Source: Eudorina sp. 2006-703-Eu-15 (lineage: Eukaryota; Chlorophyta; Chlorophyceae; Chlamydomonadales; Volvocaceae). From it: a stretch of 64,000 nt of DNA. The stretch is from NCBI GenBank assembly GCA_003117195.1, contig BDSI01000077.1:554841-618840 (forward strand). Reading direction: 5' to 3'. Under the pieces are notes generated by a model. That model ran no database searches. It had not been told where the DNA came from and saw only the letters and a list, made by a program, of their open reading frames with translations. Below are positions 1 to 9,874 of the stretch, one piece after another; the first letter of the stretch is position 1, and each line of letters starts with the position of its first letter. Both the position numbers and the translations under genes were made by a program.

Positions 1-1560
1 GGCGTCTGCCCCGCCCTTGGGTCCCAGGACGAAGCGGACCGCCCACCCGGCCCATCTGGCCCGCGCGTGCTCCAGCAGGGGTAGGGCCCCAAACCCTCCT
101 CCCGTCGGGTGCCCTGCCAACAGCGATTTGGGAACCCCTGTTGCCCTCCGTTCTGTGTCGTCGGGGCCGAGTCCTCTATCGATTAAGCGAGCCGCCAACT
201 TCTCCCAGGCCATACTCTCTCTCTGGGGCGGTAATCCGCCGTGCTCCATGTGCCACGTCACTCGCTGCAGTCCATATGCTGCCGCTGATGATGCCCTCCC
301 GAATATCGACAGGGATAGCCGCGATAGCGCCTGAAGGCGCTCTTTCACCTTGTCCCCGTGCGCCCTCCAGTCCAGTTCAGCGTCCCTTCCCAGGTTCGTG
401 AAAGGGAGGTTAAGCGCAGTGGCGCGGTGAACAATCCTCAACCCCGCGACGTCCAGACCCTCGCCCAACACGACTGTGCCCGACTCGTCCGCCGCCCCTA
501 CAACCAGAAGCTCCACCTTGTCGAGATTGAGCTGTTGCCCCGACGCCTTCGCGTATGTGTCCATATATTCCAGGAATGGAGCCACGGCCTGGGTGTTCTC
601 CAGCACTACTTCCGTATCATCCGCAAATTGCACCGCCGTAGTGAGCTCGCTATCCTGCGGTCCTAACTTGATCCCTACCCCGCATTGCTGCAGCCAGCAA
701 AGCAGCACCTGTGCTGCAAACAGATATAGCAGTGGTGCTAACGGGCACCCCTGCCTGACTCCCGCCGTCATGGGGACTAGCTCCGACTTGTACCCATTCA
801 CCACTGCTCTCGCCGCTGTCTCCGACAGGAGGGTACGGGTCCACTTCATCAGCCCTTCGCCGGCCCCCATCGCGTCCATGCATCCCATGAGGAAGGGCCG
901 GTCTAGAGTGTCGTACGCTTTCGCAATGTCCAGGAAGGCTATGCAGCCTGACCGGCCCTGCTGTGCCAGCAGGTGGGGCAGGTACCGCAGAAACAGCACA
1001 TTTGCGCCTATCAGTCTCCCCGGGAGAAACGCCGACTGTTCCAGGGTGACCACCTTGCCTAGGGCTGGGCCCAGGCGGTTGGCTAGCACCTTTGCTAGAA
1101 TGCGATAGTCCGTGCACAGCAGTGTAATCGGCCGATAGCTACCTGGCAGGTACCGATGCCCCCGATTCTTGTACAGAATGGTGATGATCCCGTCAAGGAA
1201 CCCGTCCGGCGCTCGCCCTAGGGTTCCAATGGCCGTGTACAGATTCGCCAACACGTCTGCAAACTTCGCCCGGTATCCCTTATACAGCTCGCCCGGGATA
1301 CCGTCCCATCCTGGCGATTTTCCCGGGCGCAGCGATTTCAAGACACTTCCTACCTCCGTGGCGGACACCTCCATCGAGCCGATGTCTGCTGCTTGGTCTT
1401 CCGGTATCCTTAGGTTTCGGTGCCGCAGGGCCTGCAGCACTTGCTCCCTATCCTCCGCTGTCACATTCGCCGGGGATTGGCAAATCGTCCCCCAGTAGTC
1501 CGCGACCACTTGTGGCAGTTTCTTCGCAGTCGTATTGTTGTTTTGTCGTCGCAGTCGTAT
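1..1560 (-). CDS. Non-LTR (LINE) reverse transcriptase, 5'-truncated, runs off left edge
   Basis: Read on the minus strand, this stretch is open without a stop from about 1794 to the window edge. From about 1500 downward the translation is a clear LINE reverse transcriptase. In order it shows a KSPGWDGIPGELY block, the YRPITLLCTDYRILAKVL block, an AFLDIAKAYDTLDRPF block with the first catalytic Asp, GVRQGCPLAPLLYLF, and the catalytic box QFADDTEVV, followed by thumb-like sequence. Its role would be target-primed reverse transcription of its own RNA. No endonuclease precedes it: upstream of about 1520 the frame stays open but reads unlike a known domain, so the copy looks 5'-truncated, as dead LINE insertions often are. 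The 3' end lies outside the window. It differs clearly from the LINE at 7.6-19.5 kb (FADDTEVV against FADDLAIL), so it is another lineage. Identity as an RT is nearly certain; clade is not assigned. Confidence 0.93.
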   Translation of the reverse strand, partial: MRLRRQNNNTTAKKLPQVVADYWGTICQSPANVTAEDREQVLQALRHRNLRIPEDQAADIGSMEVSATEVGSVLKSLRPGKSPGWDGIPGELYKGYRAKFADVLANLYTAIGTLGRAPDGFLDGIITILYKNRGHRYLPGSYRPITLLCTDYRILAKVLANRLGPALGKVVTLEQSAFLPGRLIGANVLFLRYLPHLLAQQGRSGCIAFLDIAKAYDTLDRPFLMGCMDAMGAGEGLMKWTRTLLSETAARAVVNGYKSELVPMTAGVRQGCPLAPLLYLFAAQVLLCWLQQCGVGIKLGPQDSELTTAVQFADDTEVVLENTQAVAPFLEYMDTYAKASGQQLNLDKVELLVVGAADESGTVVLGEGLDVAGLRIVHRATALNLPFTNLGRDAELDWRAHGDKVKERLQALSRLSLSIFGRASSAAAYGLQRVTWHMEHGGLPPQRESMAWEKLAARLIDRGLGPDDTERRATGVPKSLLAGHPTGGGFGALPLLEHARARWAGWAVRFVLGPKGGADA

Positions 1561-1571
1561 TGTTGTTTTTT
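1524..1571. repeat. Two tandem copies of a 25-bp unit at the RT fragment boundary
   Basis: The unit beginning TCGCAGTCGTATTGTTGTTT occurs at 1524 and again at 1549. It lies where the RT similarity fades, so it may mark the 5' junction of the truncated LINE. Confidence 0.7.
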
Positions 1572-1572
1572 C

Positions 1573-2114
1573 AAGGGGGGGTAGGGAAGTTATTTCCTGA
1601 ACACATCCTATGAAGTTGTTTTTGGAACCCCCAAACCGACCGACCGACCGTGCCGTACGGTTCCGGAGCAGAAGTCTGCCGTACATCCTCAAATCTTCAC
1701 CAAATCGAACCGGAAAAACGCCTGTTGGCTCCTTTATGCATTTTCTATTTAGTCCAATTAATATAGGAGCGAACGCACGCATCGCAACTTGTCGTCAGTG
1801 GCGCCACACCCCCTCGGCCCATCCCCATCCGGAGGCGGGCAATAAGTGCACGTTCTCGCAGGTTTTCCGCGCCGCATTAAATACTTTATCGGCGTGGCCA
1901 TGGCGTGACCGTTGCGCAGTGCACAGAGGCCAAGTTAAGTGTCTGTACGTCAGGACGCACGCCCTTAACCCCAACCCCACAAAAGCAAAGTCTTGGCCCG
2001 ACCAGGGCCTGAATCTCGTTCATTGGGAATGCGTTCAGAGTACCGTTGAAGCAAAACGCCTTGATGTCCGGGGAGGGCCTGGGAACCTTGCCTCTCCGAA
2101 GTCAGCGTGCGCTT
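1573..2114. other. No gene recognised
   Basis: About 540 bases with long but featureless open frames on both strands. I see no domain, repeat or splice-site series here. It separates the RT fragment from the zinc-finger pseudogene. Confidence 0.5.
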
Positions 2115-3540
2115 CTACACGCCGTGAACCCTGGCCCGGCCCCCACGGCTCCCACGCCCGCCGCGGACCCTGCCTCGGCTACCCCTGCCACGCCTTCCCC
2201 TGGCTTGACCATGCGGCTCATCTGCCCCAGAATCGGGCGGTGCAGCTGGCCCAGCGGCCGGCTCGCTCGTTGGCGGGCTCAGCACCCGGCTCGGTGGCAT
2301 TGGCACCTTCCCCGGCATCCTGGCCAGCACTGCCGTCACCCCCAACCAGCTTTGCCCAAAACTTTGAAGCGGCCTCCCCCAGAACATTGGCCCCGCCTTT
2401 GAGCTCGGCTATCCGGCCGGGTGCGGGCTGAGACCCCAGCTTGACCTTCTGTACCACAGCGTGGAACTCTGCCGGCTCCACTGCGTACTTAGCTACCTCC
2501 GCTCAGGGTGGCTATCTTATTTTGCAGAGTATCTACGGCCGGAGATACTCCTTGCCCAATCGTGCTGAAAGTATCTGTCGGAGGGAGCTTTTGCCGGCAT
2601 TTTATCTACTCAAAGGGGGCTTTTCCCCGTGCGAGAGGCCATGAGTATCTAAAACCCCATTTTCCCACCAAGGGAAAGTATCTATCAAAACGCAAGGTTT
2701 TCGGCCGAATATATATTTATATCTTAAGATAGCCACCCTGCCTCCGCTGGGCTGACGTGCTCACTGCCATGAGCCAGCTGCAAGTGATCCAGGTAGTAAT
2801 ACGTCCAGATGGTGCCCGCAACATTGGCTGACGAGCAGGCCTACCTGGCACTCGACGGGCACGTTTGTGCACGGTGCCGAATGCATAGACTTGCGGGCTG
2901 ACGCGTACCGGATGCCAGTGTAGGCGTACGGGCATGTGGACGTCACCTTGACGACACCAACCTTTGAGCAATTCGCGAGACAGGTGCTGCAGCTGCCACC
3001 AACACAGAGGCTTCCGCACCAACCACACGGCTGGGTTCCGGGTGCTTCCGCGGGGTTGCTGACACCAGACCTCCAGTCTCCAAGCAAGATGTGCGGCCCC
3101 ACATGCTGCCTCATCTCGGACCTAGGCACTGATCGGTTGCAGCCGTCCACCTTGCAGCGCAGCTGCTCGTTTGCTGCAGTTGCCTGCTGCCCGCTGCCTC
3201 CGCCGCCGTGGGCCCCCGCTACCCCCGCCCCCATAGTAAAACTTGGCTCCCCCGAGCAAAGGGGCCACTCACTGGTTCCGGTCCTGTAGGGGAAAACCTC
3301 CGATGTGCGGATCTCCACCAACCGCTGTGCAGCCGGGTTGCCCTCACAGGACACCTTGGCCGAAGATACATACACGCGGTTCCCTGGCTGGCGGCCTAGC
3401 GAAAAAGCGTTTCGCCTGGAAGCGGTCCTGCTGTAGCGACCTTTCTGCTTGCAGTCTATGCTGTTGAAGTGCGCGGCCCACTTGTGAGAAGGGGTGTTCG
3501 CAGGAAGACACTTGCCGCAGCCCTCCCGACATGGAACTAG
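2115..3540 (-). pseudogene. Cys/His-rich (zinc-finger-like) protein with RG-rich tail, split by a MITE
   Basis: Minus-strand coding sequence in three shifted frames. The first part has CKVDGCNRSVPRSEMRQHVG, then PCGWCG, further cysteines and PCTNVPVECQ. The next frame gives TIWTYYYLDHLQLAHGSEH. This Cys/His spacing resembles zinc-binding regions of hypothetical proteins that travel with large fungal and algal DNA transposons; that link is from memory and only suggestive. After the MITE the frame continues AKYAVEPAEFHAVVQKVKLG and, after another shift, ends in an Arg/Gly-rich tail typical of nucleic-acid binding. Excising the MITE and one 8-bp duplication gives an unbroken reading across the junction (EHVSPAEV followed by AKYAVEPAE), so the MITE entered a coding exon. 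There are at least two further frameshifts (near 2815 and 2280), so this copy is dead. An upstream part may lie at 3541-4179. Confidence 0.6.
2504..2740. mobile_element. 237-bp MITE, copy 1, with 16-bp TIR and 8-bp target duplication
   Basis: The element begins CAGGGTGGCTATCTTA and ends with its exact reverse complement. It is flanked by CCTCCGCT at 2496-2503 and 2741-2748, a perfect 8-bp target duplication. It has no coding capacity. An 8-bp duplication and a CAGGG terminus fit hAT-like non-autonomous elements (family knowledge; no transposase source is visible here). Related copies lie at 37652-37936 and 47930-48060, both inverted relative to this one. The intact duplication implies a fairly young insertion. 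Confidence 0.93.
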
Positions 3541-4179
3541 TTGAGTAGTCTTTGCGGCACTTCCAGATGCATCATTTTTGTCTTCTATATTGTCACGATC
3601 TCGTTTGCGCAGCTGGGGCTCATGGAACCGTTAAACTGAGGGCTAGCTCGTTGTCGGGCAACACAGCACCCAGGGCTCAGGACGCTAGGGTCAATCTCAT
3701 GACCACCCCCGAAGAATTCGAATGAACTTGAGCGACCTTTCTGGCCGCCAAGGCACAGCAATTGCTGTGATCTTGATGCTAACGTTGCTGTGGAGTTGAC
3801 CATTTCAATGCCAGGTCTCCGGCAGGCGCCATGAGGACCTCCTTCAGACTTTCTCCACGGATAGAAATGCGCCAACTTCAGCTTTTGAGCTCTACAAAGG
3901 CACTGAAATGCTCTGCTCGCAGTGCCAGCTTGTCTTAGGAACTGGTAAACGGCGGGACCATCGAGCATGGGCCGACAGCCAGACAACGGCTCTAAATGAT
4001 ACGCCACAATTCCTCGAATTCCAATATCTTCTGGGCGTTCGTCTGCGAGCTCAGGAATTTACTTCCCAGACAGAGGATAGTGGACAGGCGGTAGATGACG
4101 ATATCGGCGCTGCACAACAGTTCTTTACAGCCAATGAAAGATACGATGAACGCCAGCATACTCTGGGCATACAGCTGTT
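3541..4179 (-). other. Possible upstream coding remnants of the zinc-finger gene
   Basis: Minus-strand frames look coding-like in pieces, for example SFIGCKELLCSADIVIYRLS followed by KFLSSQTNAQKILEFEELW near 4165-4000, but they are broken by stops and shifts. They lie directly upstream of the zinc-finger pseudogene on the same strand. The left repeat of the Replitron-like element abuts them at 4180, so they may be remnants cut by that insertion. No domain is recognised. Confidence 0.25.
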
Positions 4180-4254
4180 GACCTTAGTGACAGGGGGCGT
4201 GTTACAATAAATCAGTAGCGCACTTGATAATTCAGTAGCGCGGCGGTTACTTTG
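4180..4254. repeat. Left 75-bp direct repeat of the Replitron-like element
   Basis: Begins GACCTTAGTGACAGGGGGCG and ends CGGCGGTTACTTTG. It matches 7095-7169 in the same orientation with 5 differences, four of them clustered in the middle. It also has an internal doublet (ATAAATCAGTAGC, then ATAATTCAGTAGC) that could serve as paired Rep-binding iterons; that role is inference. Confidence 0.95.
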
Positions 4255-4663
4255 GTCGCAGCGACCCAGTAACGTTGCGTCCAGGTGTCAATCGCAATGC
4301 ATATTATGTTATCGGTGCGCGAAAAAGGAAGCCGTTCAAATGTCAGAAATGCAAAAGCCAAGGTACGACTTTGACAACGCGACCCAAACCACCGAAAGCC
4401 ACCGAGAGCAGGCACCAGCCTATGTATATGTTGCAAGTATATTATGTATGTCAATGTATTCAACCGTGTCAAAGAAATGCTGCACGCTGACCGGCACCCA
4501 GGCGTCCATGTGAAAAGCTAGCGCCACCGAAATAGCAGAGAAGCCCAAACATTCCAATGCAGTTGCGAAGATGCATATCGAAAACAACAGTACATAACAG
4601 GCAACAGCGAACAATATTCATAGGCAATGCGTCCGCGAACAGTACATCAGGAGTCCGGTTCAA
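4255..4663. other. 3' region of the Replitron-like element, no gene recognised
   Basis: About 410 bases between the left direct repeat and the stop of the minus-strand Rep gene, presumably its 3' untranslated and subterminal region. I see no second gene and no clear inverted terminal repeat. Confidence 0.4.
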
Positions 4664-6984
4664 CTACTCGTCCGCCGGAGTAATCTCGTTGTCGTTCAGT
4701 GAAGCGGGCGGAATCTCAGGCGGCTGGCTATCGGCGAGCGGCTTGGTCAGCGGCATCTGGTTGTCGGCGGCGCGGCGCACGAGGTCCGCAATGATGCGGT
4801 CCGGATCGAGGCCGCAATCGTCGTCGTCGTCGGTGTCCACGCGAATGGGCGCCGCGCGCGAGTTGCCGTCGTTTGGGGTCGTACGCTTGTTAGGGCTGCA
4901 GAGCTCCGGAATGATGAGACGGGGATACGCGTTGCCCCCCGTGGCTTCGGCAGCCGCGGCCCGCAGCGAGCGCTTCAGAGCGGATTGTGCGCGGCGGTCC
5001 TCGCAGACCTTGTAGCAGTCGGTGCAGGCCCGGTCCATGTGAACGATACAGCGCACCCAGTCACGGGGCAGGATGGTGAAGTCATCCTTGCAGATGCGGC
5101 AGTTGACCTTGTACACAACGTTGGTGTTGAATAGGAACTTAGCACGGTTGACCTTGCTGAGGCACTCCGGGCAGCCGCCGGACTTCAGGACGGCTTCAGC
5201 GGCGGCACCTTCGGAGCTGGACACTTGAACCGTCTTGCTGCAAATGCCGCATTTCGAAACGACGGCGAAGGCAGGCTGGTTGCGGTCGTGGAAGAGGAGG
5301 AGCGGGTCCCGGGCCTGGTTACCGGACGGCGCCCCAACTGCGCGCGCCATTGGGGTCAATGGGGAGCCAGCCGTCTTCATGGTTGACAGCGTCGATGACG
5401 TTCGTGTTGAAGTCTGCGGAGCGGAGGTCGACATTGACAGGTCAGTGCAGGTTGCGTGAAATGAGGAAGTATTTCCCATGCATCAGTTGAGGTACAAGAA
5501 GAAATCAAAGTGTTCGAAAGGCCAAAAGAACCAAAAGGGGCAACTTTGCTGCAATCAAACAGCAGATGCTCACCGACAGCCGGGTTCTCCAAGCCGGCCA
5601 GGTCCTTCTCCGAGCAGTCAAGGTCGCCTAGGAAAGGATGATGCAAGCGACTTGATGGAGCCGGCGCCGCGTCTGCCATTAATGTAGAGCCCTCGGGCAG
5701 GTACGGCTGGATCCGCTGCAGCGGGTTTGAGTGCCGAATCTGCGACTCCAGCTCAGCAGCATCATCGTTGAAGTCCTCACAAAAGTAACGGCAGTTGAAG
5801 TCCGGCTTATCGAAGAAGACGCGCTGGACGTCCGCGGCGACGATATCCTGCGGCGCGGTGATCATCTTCCAAATCGTCTCGGACTTGGTGCGGTCCACGG
5901 TAGCAGCTCCGTTGAAACGCACCATAGCCCAGGTCCCAGATGGATAATATCGCCCGGTCCGAAGCATGGCGGTCAGGGTTGCGCACACGCTGAAGCGCCG
6001 GTTGAAGATGTCCGGCCCACATCGGGCAATGAGCCACTGATACGCCCGCTGGAAGTAGTTGTTCGCCGTCAGCTCCACGCGCTTCTTCAAGGCGGCCTCG
6101 CCGTAGAGGCCATATAGTTGCATGCCTTCAAGGATGTCCTCAGCAGAGACGTTTTTGAACTCCACCCGAAAGTGCTTCTTGCCCGCATCCTTCGTGCAGT
6201 AACCGACCATGCCCACGAAGGTGTGCATATTCTCCTGCGCCAGCGACACCACCTTGACGTGCAGGCTCTCAACGCCTTTGTTGATGCGCCGGAGCCAGTT
6301 GTGAACGGCGTTCCCCGAAGTAGCGTCAATTTCGAGCACGCCCTGCAGATGTCCGTGCTCCAAGTCGGTGCCCCGCTCATAAGCTAAGCAAGAGCGATGA
6401 ACACCAGGGTACAGGTTGATGACGCGGACCGTCTTCTTGTAGGCCTCAACGTCCAGGTCGCCGCCCAATGCCGAAACTGTAATGCTGAGCTGCAGCCGCT
6501 TCACCTTGCCATCGTCGTCCGCGGTAGCACCGTCCTTAAGCCGCTTCCGCTGAACAACCGCACTGACCGGCCCGCCGTAATCCTCCAAAGGGTCATCCTC
6601 GTCTGGTTGGCCTTCGGCGACCGGGTCCGCAACATCACCGTCGACGAAATGCACCCGGCGGCGCTTGCGTCCAGAGGTATTAGTTGCAGGGCTGGGCGTA
6701 GTAATTGGGTCCTCCAGAACTGCCTCCGAAGGCGAAGGGTCTGTTGCCGCTGCAGCAGCACCCTCATTGCGTCGCAGCCTGCCAGAGCGCCGAGCTTCGC
6801 TGCCAGGAGTTGCGCTACGAACGCGAGGCTGCCTATCAGTACTCCCAGGAGGGCGACCGCGGCCCCGGCGAGTGGGCGTCGTCGCTGCAGCATTGCCCGG
6901 AACCGGCGCACCAGCCGGCTCCGTATCGACTGCTTCGGCAAGCAACTCCATAAAGGACATATCTTGCTGCATTTCCTCAACCAA
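4664..6984 (-). CDS. Replitron-type HUH (Y1) transposase, spliced, with C-terminal Cys-rich tail
   Basis: Rep-like single-strand endonuclease expected to nick and join element DNA. The start at 6984 opens a 535-codon frame. Residues 38-48 hold an AT-hook-like RRGRGRPPGS, and 106-110 a basic RKRRR (likely nuclear targeting). The HUH domain follows: LQLSITV about 164-170, HGHLQG at 210-215 (His210 and His212) and VGYCTKD with Tyr262 and Lys265. No Walker A helicase motif is seen. A GTGAGC donor after 5574 and a CCGCAG acceptor before 5413 define a 160-base intron; joining is in frame and adds DFNTNVIDAVNHEDGWLPID. That frame then meets TAA at 5319-5321, while a frame one base away continues as a 200-residue tail with paired cysteines (CGIC, CPEC, CRIC, CTDC) and an acidic stretch. 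The tail is therefore frameshifted, translated from another splice form, or separated by an assembly error. An otherwise intact core suggests recent activity. Confidence 0.85.
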
Positions 6985-7094
6985 ACACGACCGAACACAG
7001 CCTGTCGGTTACTTCGCCAGCACTATAATTAATTATTGTACGGCAATTATAGTGATTTTTAGCGGAAAGACAGTTTTTGGACCTCATAATATGA
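6985..7094. promoter_or_regulatory. Upstream region of the Rep gene
   Basis: AT-rich 110 bases between the Rep start and the right direct repeat, presumably the promoter. It contains TATAATTAATTATTGTA and a 46-base block (7038-7083) that recurs at 7561-7606. No TATA box can be singled out with confidence. Confidence 0.4.
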
Positions 7095-7169
7095 GACCTT
7101 AGTGACAGGGGGCGTGTTGCAATAAATCAGTAGCAAATTTTATAATTCAGTAGCGCGGCGGTTACTTTG
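7095..7169. repeat. Right 75-bp direct repeat of the Replitron-like element
   Basis: Matches 4180-4254 in the same orientation (70 of 75). Both copies are followed by loosely similar sequence (CCAATGAAGG here and CCAATGAAAG just left of the left copy), which might reflect a longer decayed duplication. Confidence 0.95.
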
Positions 7170-7504
7170 CCAATGAAGGCATGCCAGCATGCTGAGACAC
7201 TGGCGGAGTCAGGATCAACCCACGGAATGACAATACCGACCATCACGGAACTGTTTTGAAGATGACCCAGCTGGACCCATCGGCGGTGGATAAGTCTGTC
7301 CAGGTCCTCAGCGACGCCTCCATTGCGAAAAACAATCTAAATTATAATCTTCACTGTGAAAATGTAAGATTTAGGGTTGACGCAGTGCCGTGGTACCGGC
7401 GTTGCTGATTTCCCGTTCTCCGCCGACCCAGACGCTCCGGCTGTGACTGTATATATCAGCATAACCATACGAGTTTCAACATGTATTTTAATCTTTCATT
7501 CCTG
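7170..7504. other. No gene recognised
   Basis: About 335 bases between the right direct repeat and a second terminal-like fragment. No coding potential or repeat is recognised. Confidence 0.5.
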
Positions 7505-7612
7505 TGAGCGGCATGCTTCCGGTTACTTCCTTGGCCGAAGCCTATGAATTGTTATGCGCAGTACGGCAATTATTGTGATTTTTAGCAGCAAGACAGTTTT
7601 TGGACCTTAGTG
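7505..7612. repeat. Second, diverged Replitron-like terminal fragment
   Basis: From CCGGTTACTTCC through GTACGGCAATTATTGTG to GACAGTTTTTGGACCTTAGTG this stretch parallels 7010-7103, upstream of the Rep gene. It lacks the CAGGGGGCG continuation of the 75-bp repeat. It is best read as a remnant of a second related element inserted next to the first; the LINE begins immediately after it. Confidence 0.65.
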
Positions 7613-8989
7613 GGTACCATGATACTCCAACCTGGGAACGCGCAGAGACATGCATGTAACATATCGTCTTTGCCAGAATGTACCCCACCAGTCCCAAGAG
7701 GGAGCACGGAAACTGAATACAACTGAATTTAACTACGACACCGAAGTGGTATGGATGAAAGACCTAGGAAGGAAATGTATGCCCAGGAACGGGGACCAAG
7801 ACGGACATCGACATCGAGGGGCTTCACAGGCTCAACTACAGCGTGCTCCAGTTCAAGAGATGAATGTTATCCACATTAACGGAAATTGGGAAAGGGACCA
7901 CACGGAAAGACCACACCCCGCAAAGGGTACGGACAGGGCTGCCCTCCGCAGTGCAGAACACAAGGCGACACAAGCACATGCGCCAATGACCCTGTGGCAA
8001 CAAAGAACACAACTAAGATCTCTTCTAGATACAAACATGCAGGGCACTCACCCTTCACTGAGGCGCCACCTGATTAACACTGGGCTATTTAACCACCGGT
8101 TGTACACCCGCAAAGAGATTACGAACGCAACTCTGACCACTGCACTCAACAGTAGGGAACCATACGTCAATAGGCTTTCGGAGAACGACCTCAACGAACT
8201 ACGTCAGGTCACAACCTGGGACAATGGCCTGCTTGCAGCCTCCACGTGCCTCCTTGCGCATCAAACGGGCCGTGCACCGATCACCGGGGTGCACTCCTCA
8301 GTACGCGTGGAGACCGCGCGCGTTCTGTTCCACAGGATCGCGATCGGTGGCCAGCACGGGACCGCTCACGAGGACGTAAAGCAGCTCACGGACCTGGACA
8401 AGGACGTTGTAGTACACCCAACCTCCAAAGCTGCCAAGGTAGCACTGAAATCGGATACATATGCAACTATCGATAGGGTTCCCGCCGGCACCAGGCCAGA
8501 CGTACTCTGCCATAATAGGGTTGAAATCCGCCTGGACGAACAGTTGAGTGGGCCCATAATGCTCATCGCGACCCTGCTTGTAATTTACATCGTTAGCGTC
8601 ACAATGATGCACAATCGCAGACGTCATTTAAACGACAACAAGGTCCCGGCCCTGCCAGAGCACCTCATGGATAAAAAAGGGGCTACGCCGGGAAGGGCTA
8701 GCCAAAGAGATACAAACCCGAGGGGTCACGCAGCACCACACAGGCCACCCCTGCCCTGGCCCCTCCCGTGGAACGAGCAACCACCGGCATACCACGAGAG
8801 GCAAGTGGCTCAGTTTTGCCAGATACACGCCATCAACAACCTGATAGGGTACCAACGTATATCCCCGCAGCATGTACTGTCGTACTGTAACTACATCCAC
8901 CAACAGCTTCGATCATCGGACACCACATCGGAGGCAGCCACCCTCCCTATGGCATTCATACCCAGGGTAAACGGGGGGTAACCCCCGGG

Positions 8990-9874
8990 TACCGCCCTAC
9001 GGGGCTGGGTGGGTAAAGGTATCCTGGGGTAACCCAAGGGTAATTCCATACATTTTATAATTTGTAAATGTAATATATAAGTCCCCTTGTCGGTACTCAA
9101 TTATTGTATTTAGAGTAGTAAGCATTGTGTATGAGCTGTCTAGCCAGAAGTTTCACTGTCAAGTTATAGAGCTATGAATGAAATTGGTGACAACGGCCAT
9201 ATGTAAAGCATGCATTAATACGTGTACCCGTTGTTGTACTTAGTAACCTTTACAAGGTTGGCCTGTATCCCGACCGGGTGTCCAGACGGGCCCAGATAAC
9301 CCCTACCAAGGACTGCACACCCATCCTCCACGGGGGTCATGCAGCCATACCGCCCAAAACATCAGGTTACCAGCACGCCAGAATTGCCTCCCCTGGAAAC
9401 TGCGCCAGACCCACCAAATGACATGGTGGGGAGGGAACTGGGGTTCACAGCATATCACAAGATTGACATTAACACCTGGCACATGCATGAGGGTGTCATC
9501 TTTCACCTGTCCACACAGTCCTGAATGCGCGCGCAGCCCTAGTACATCCGTCCCCCCAATGCCGTGGACAATCTCACTTAGTCCATGTGCATGCGATGGA
9601 TTTCCTACCATGGTGTAGCAGATAAGCAAAGGAGTGAGTCACACCGAACAGTGCCCGTTTTAGCCTGAAGAGTAATCACTCACACCTGCAGGTCTGTGAA
9701 TTGTGTACCCAAGGCCCAAGGCCAGCCACGCACATGAGAACCAGCATCATCATCATTGGGTTGACATCAACACACGACACAGGACTGTGTCACCTTCCAC
9801 CTCTCTGCGCATACAGCCCAAGTCCGTCCCCCAAGTGCCTTGAACACACTTGGGTGAACGCGCTCATGCTGTCT
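8990..9874. other. 3' flank of the oxygenase gene with a diverged internal duplication
   Basis: No gene is called. Two segments, about 9455-9570 and 9745-9860, are imperfect direct copies: each has TTGACAT(C/T)AACAC, a GTGTCA(C/T)CTT-CACCT block and a CCGTCCCCC-AA-TGCC end. On the minus strand they lie downstream of the oxygenase stop, so they may be untranslated sequence or decayed coding sequence. Confidence 0.45.

Larger units (their letters stand above)
4180..7169 (-). mobile_element. Replitron-like HUH transposon flanked by 75-bp direct repeats
   Basis: A unit of about 2.9 kb bounded by two direct repeats (4180-4254 and 7095-7169; 70 of 75 positions match) and containing one transposase gene on the minus strand. 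The transposase has an HGHLQG metal-binding motif and a single catalytic Tyr in a YxxK box. It has no fused helicase, which separates it from Helitrons (two Tyr plus helicase). Replitrons, described from Chlamydomonas and other eukaryotes, carry a Y1 HUH transposase with distant similarity to CRESS-DNA Rep proteins and have short direct repeats at or near their ends; this locus fits that description. Exact ends are not proven: one 75-bp copy could belong to the element and the other to a neighbouring or tandem copy. Confidence 0.8.

Noticed and set aside
17..1498. Plus-strand open frames opposite the reverse transcriptase
   Set aside because: They are shadows of the minus-strand RT frame, which carries all catalytic motifs.
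1610..2431. 273-codon plus-strand open frame
   Set aside because: It lies partly opposite the zinc-finger/RG-rich gene, has no motif, and its composition follows from GC content.
4180..7169. Helitron or integrated CRESS-virus genome
   Set aside because: Only one catalytic Tyr and no helicase domain, against Helitron. No superfamily 3 helicase or capsid gene is seen, and long direct repeats flank a spliced gene, against a viral integrant. A distant common origin of the Rep domain is not excluded.
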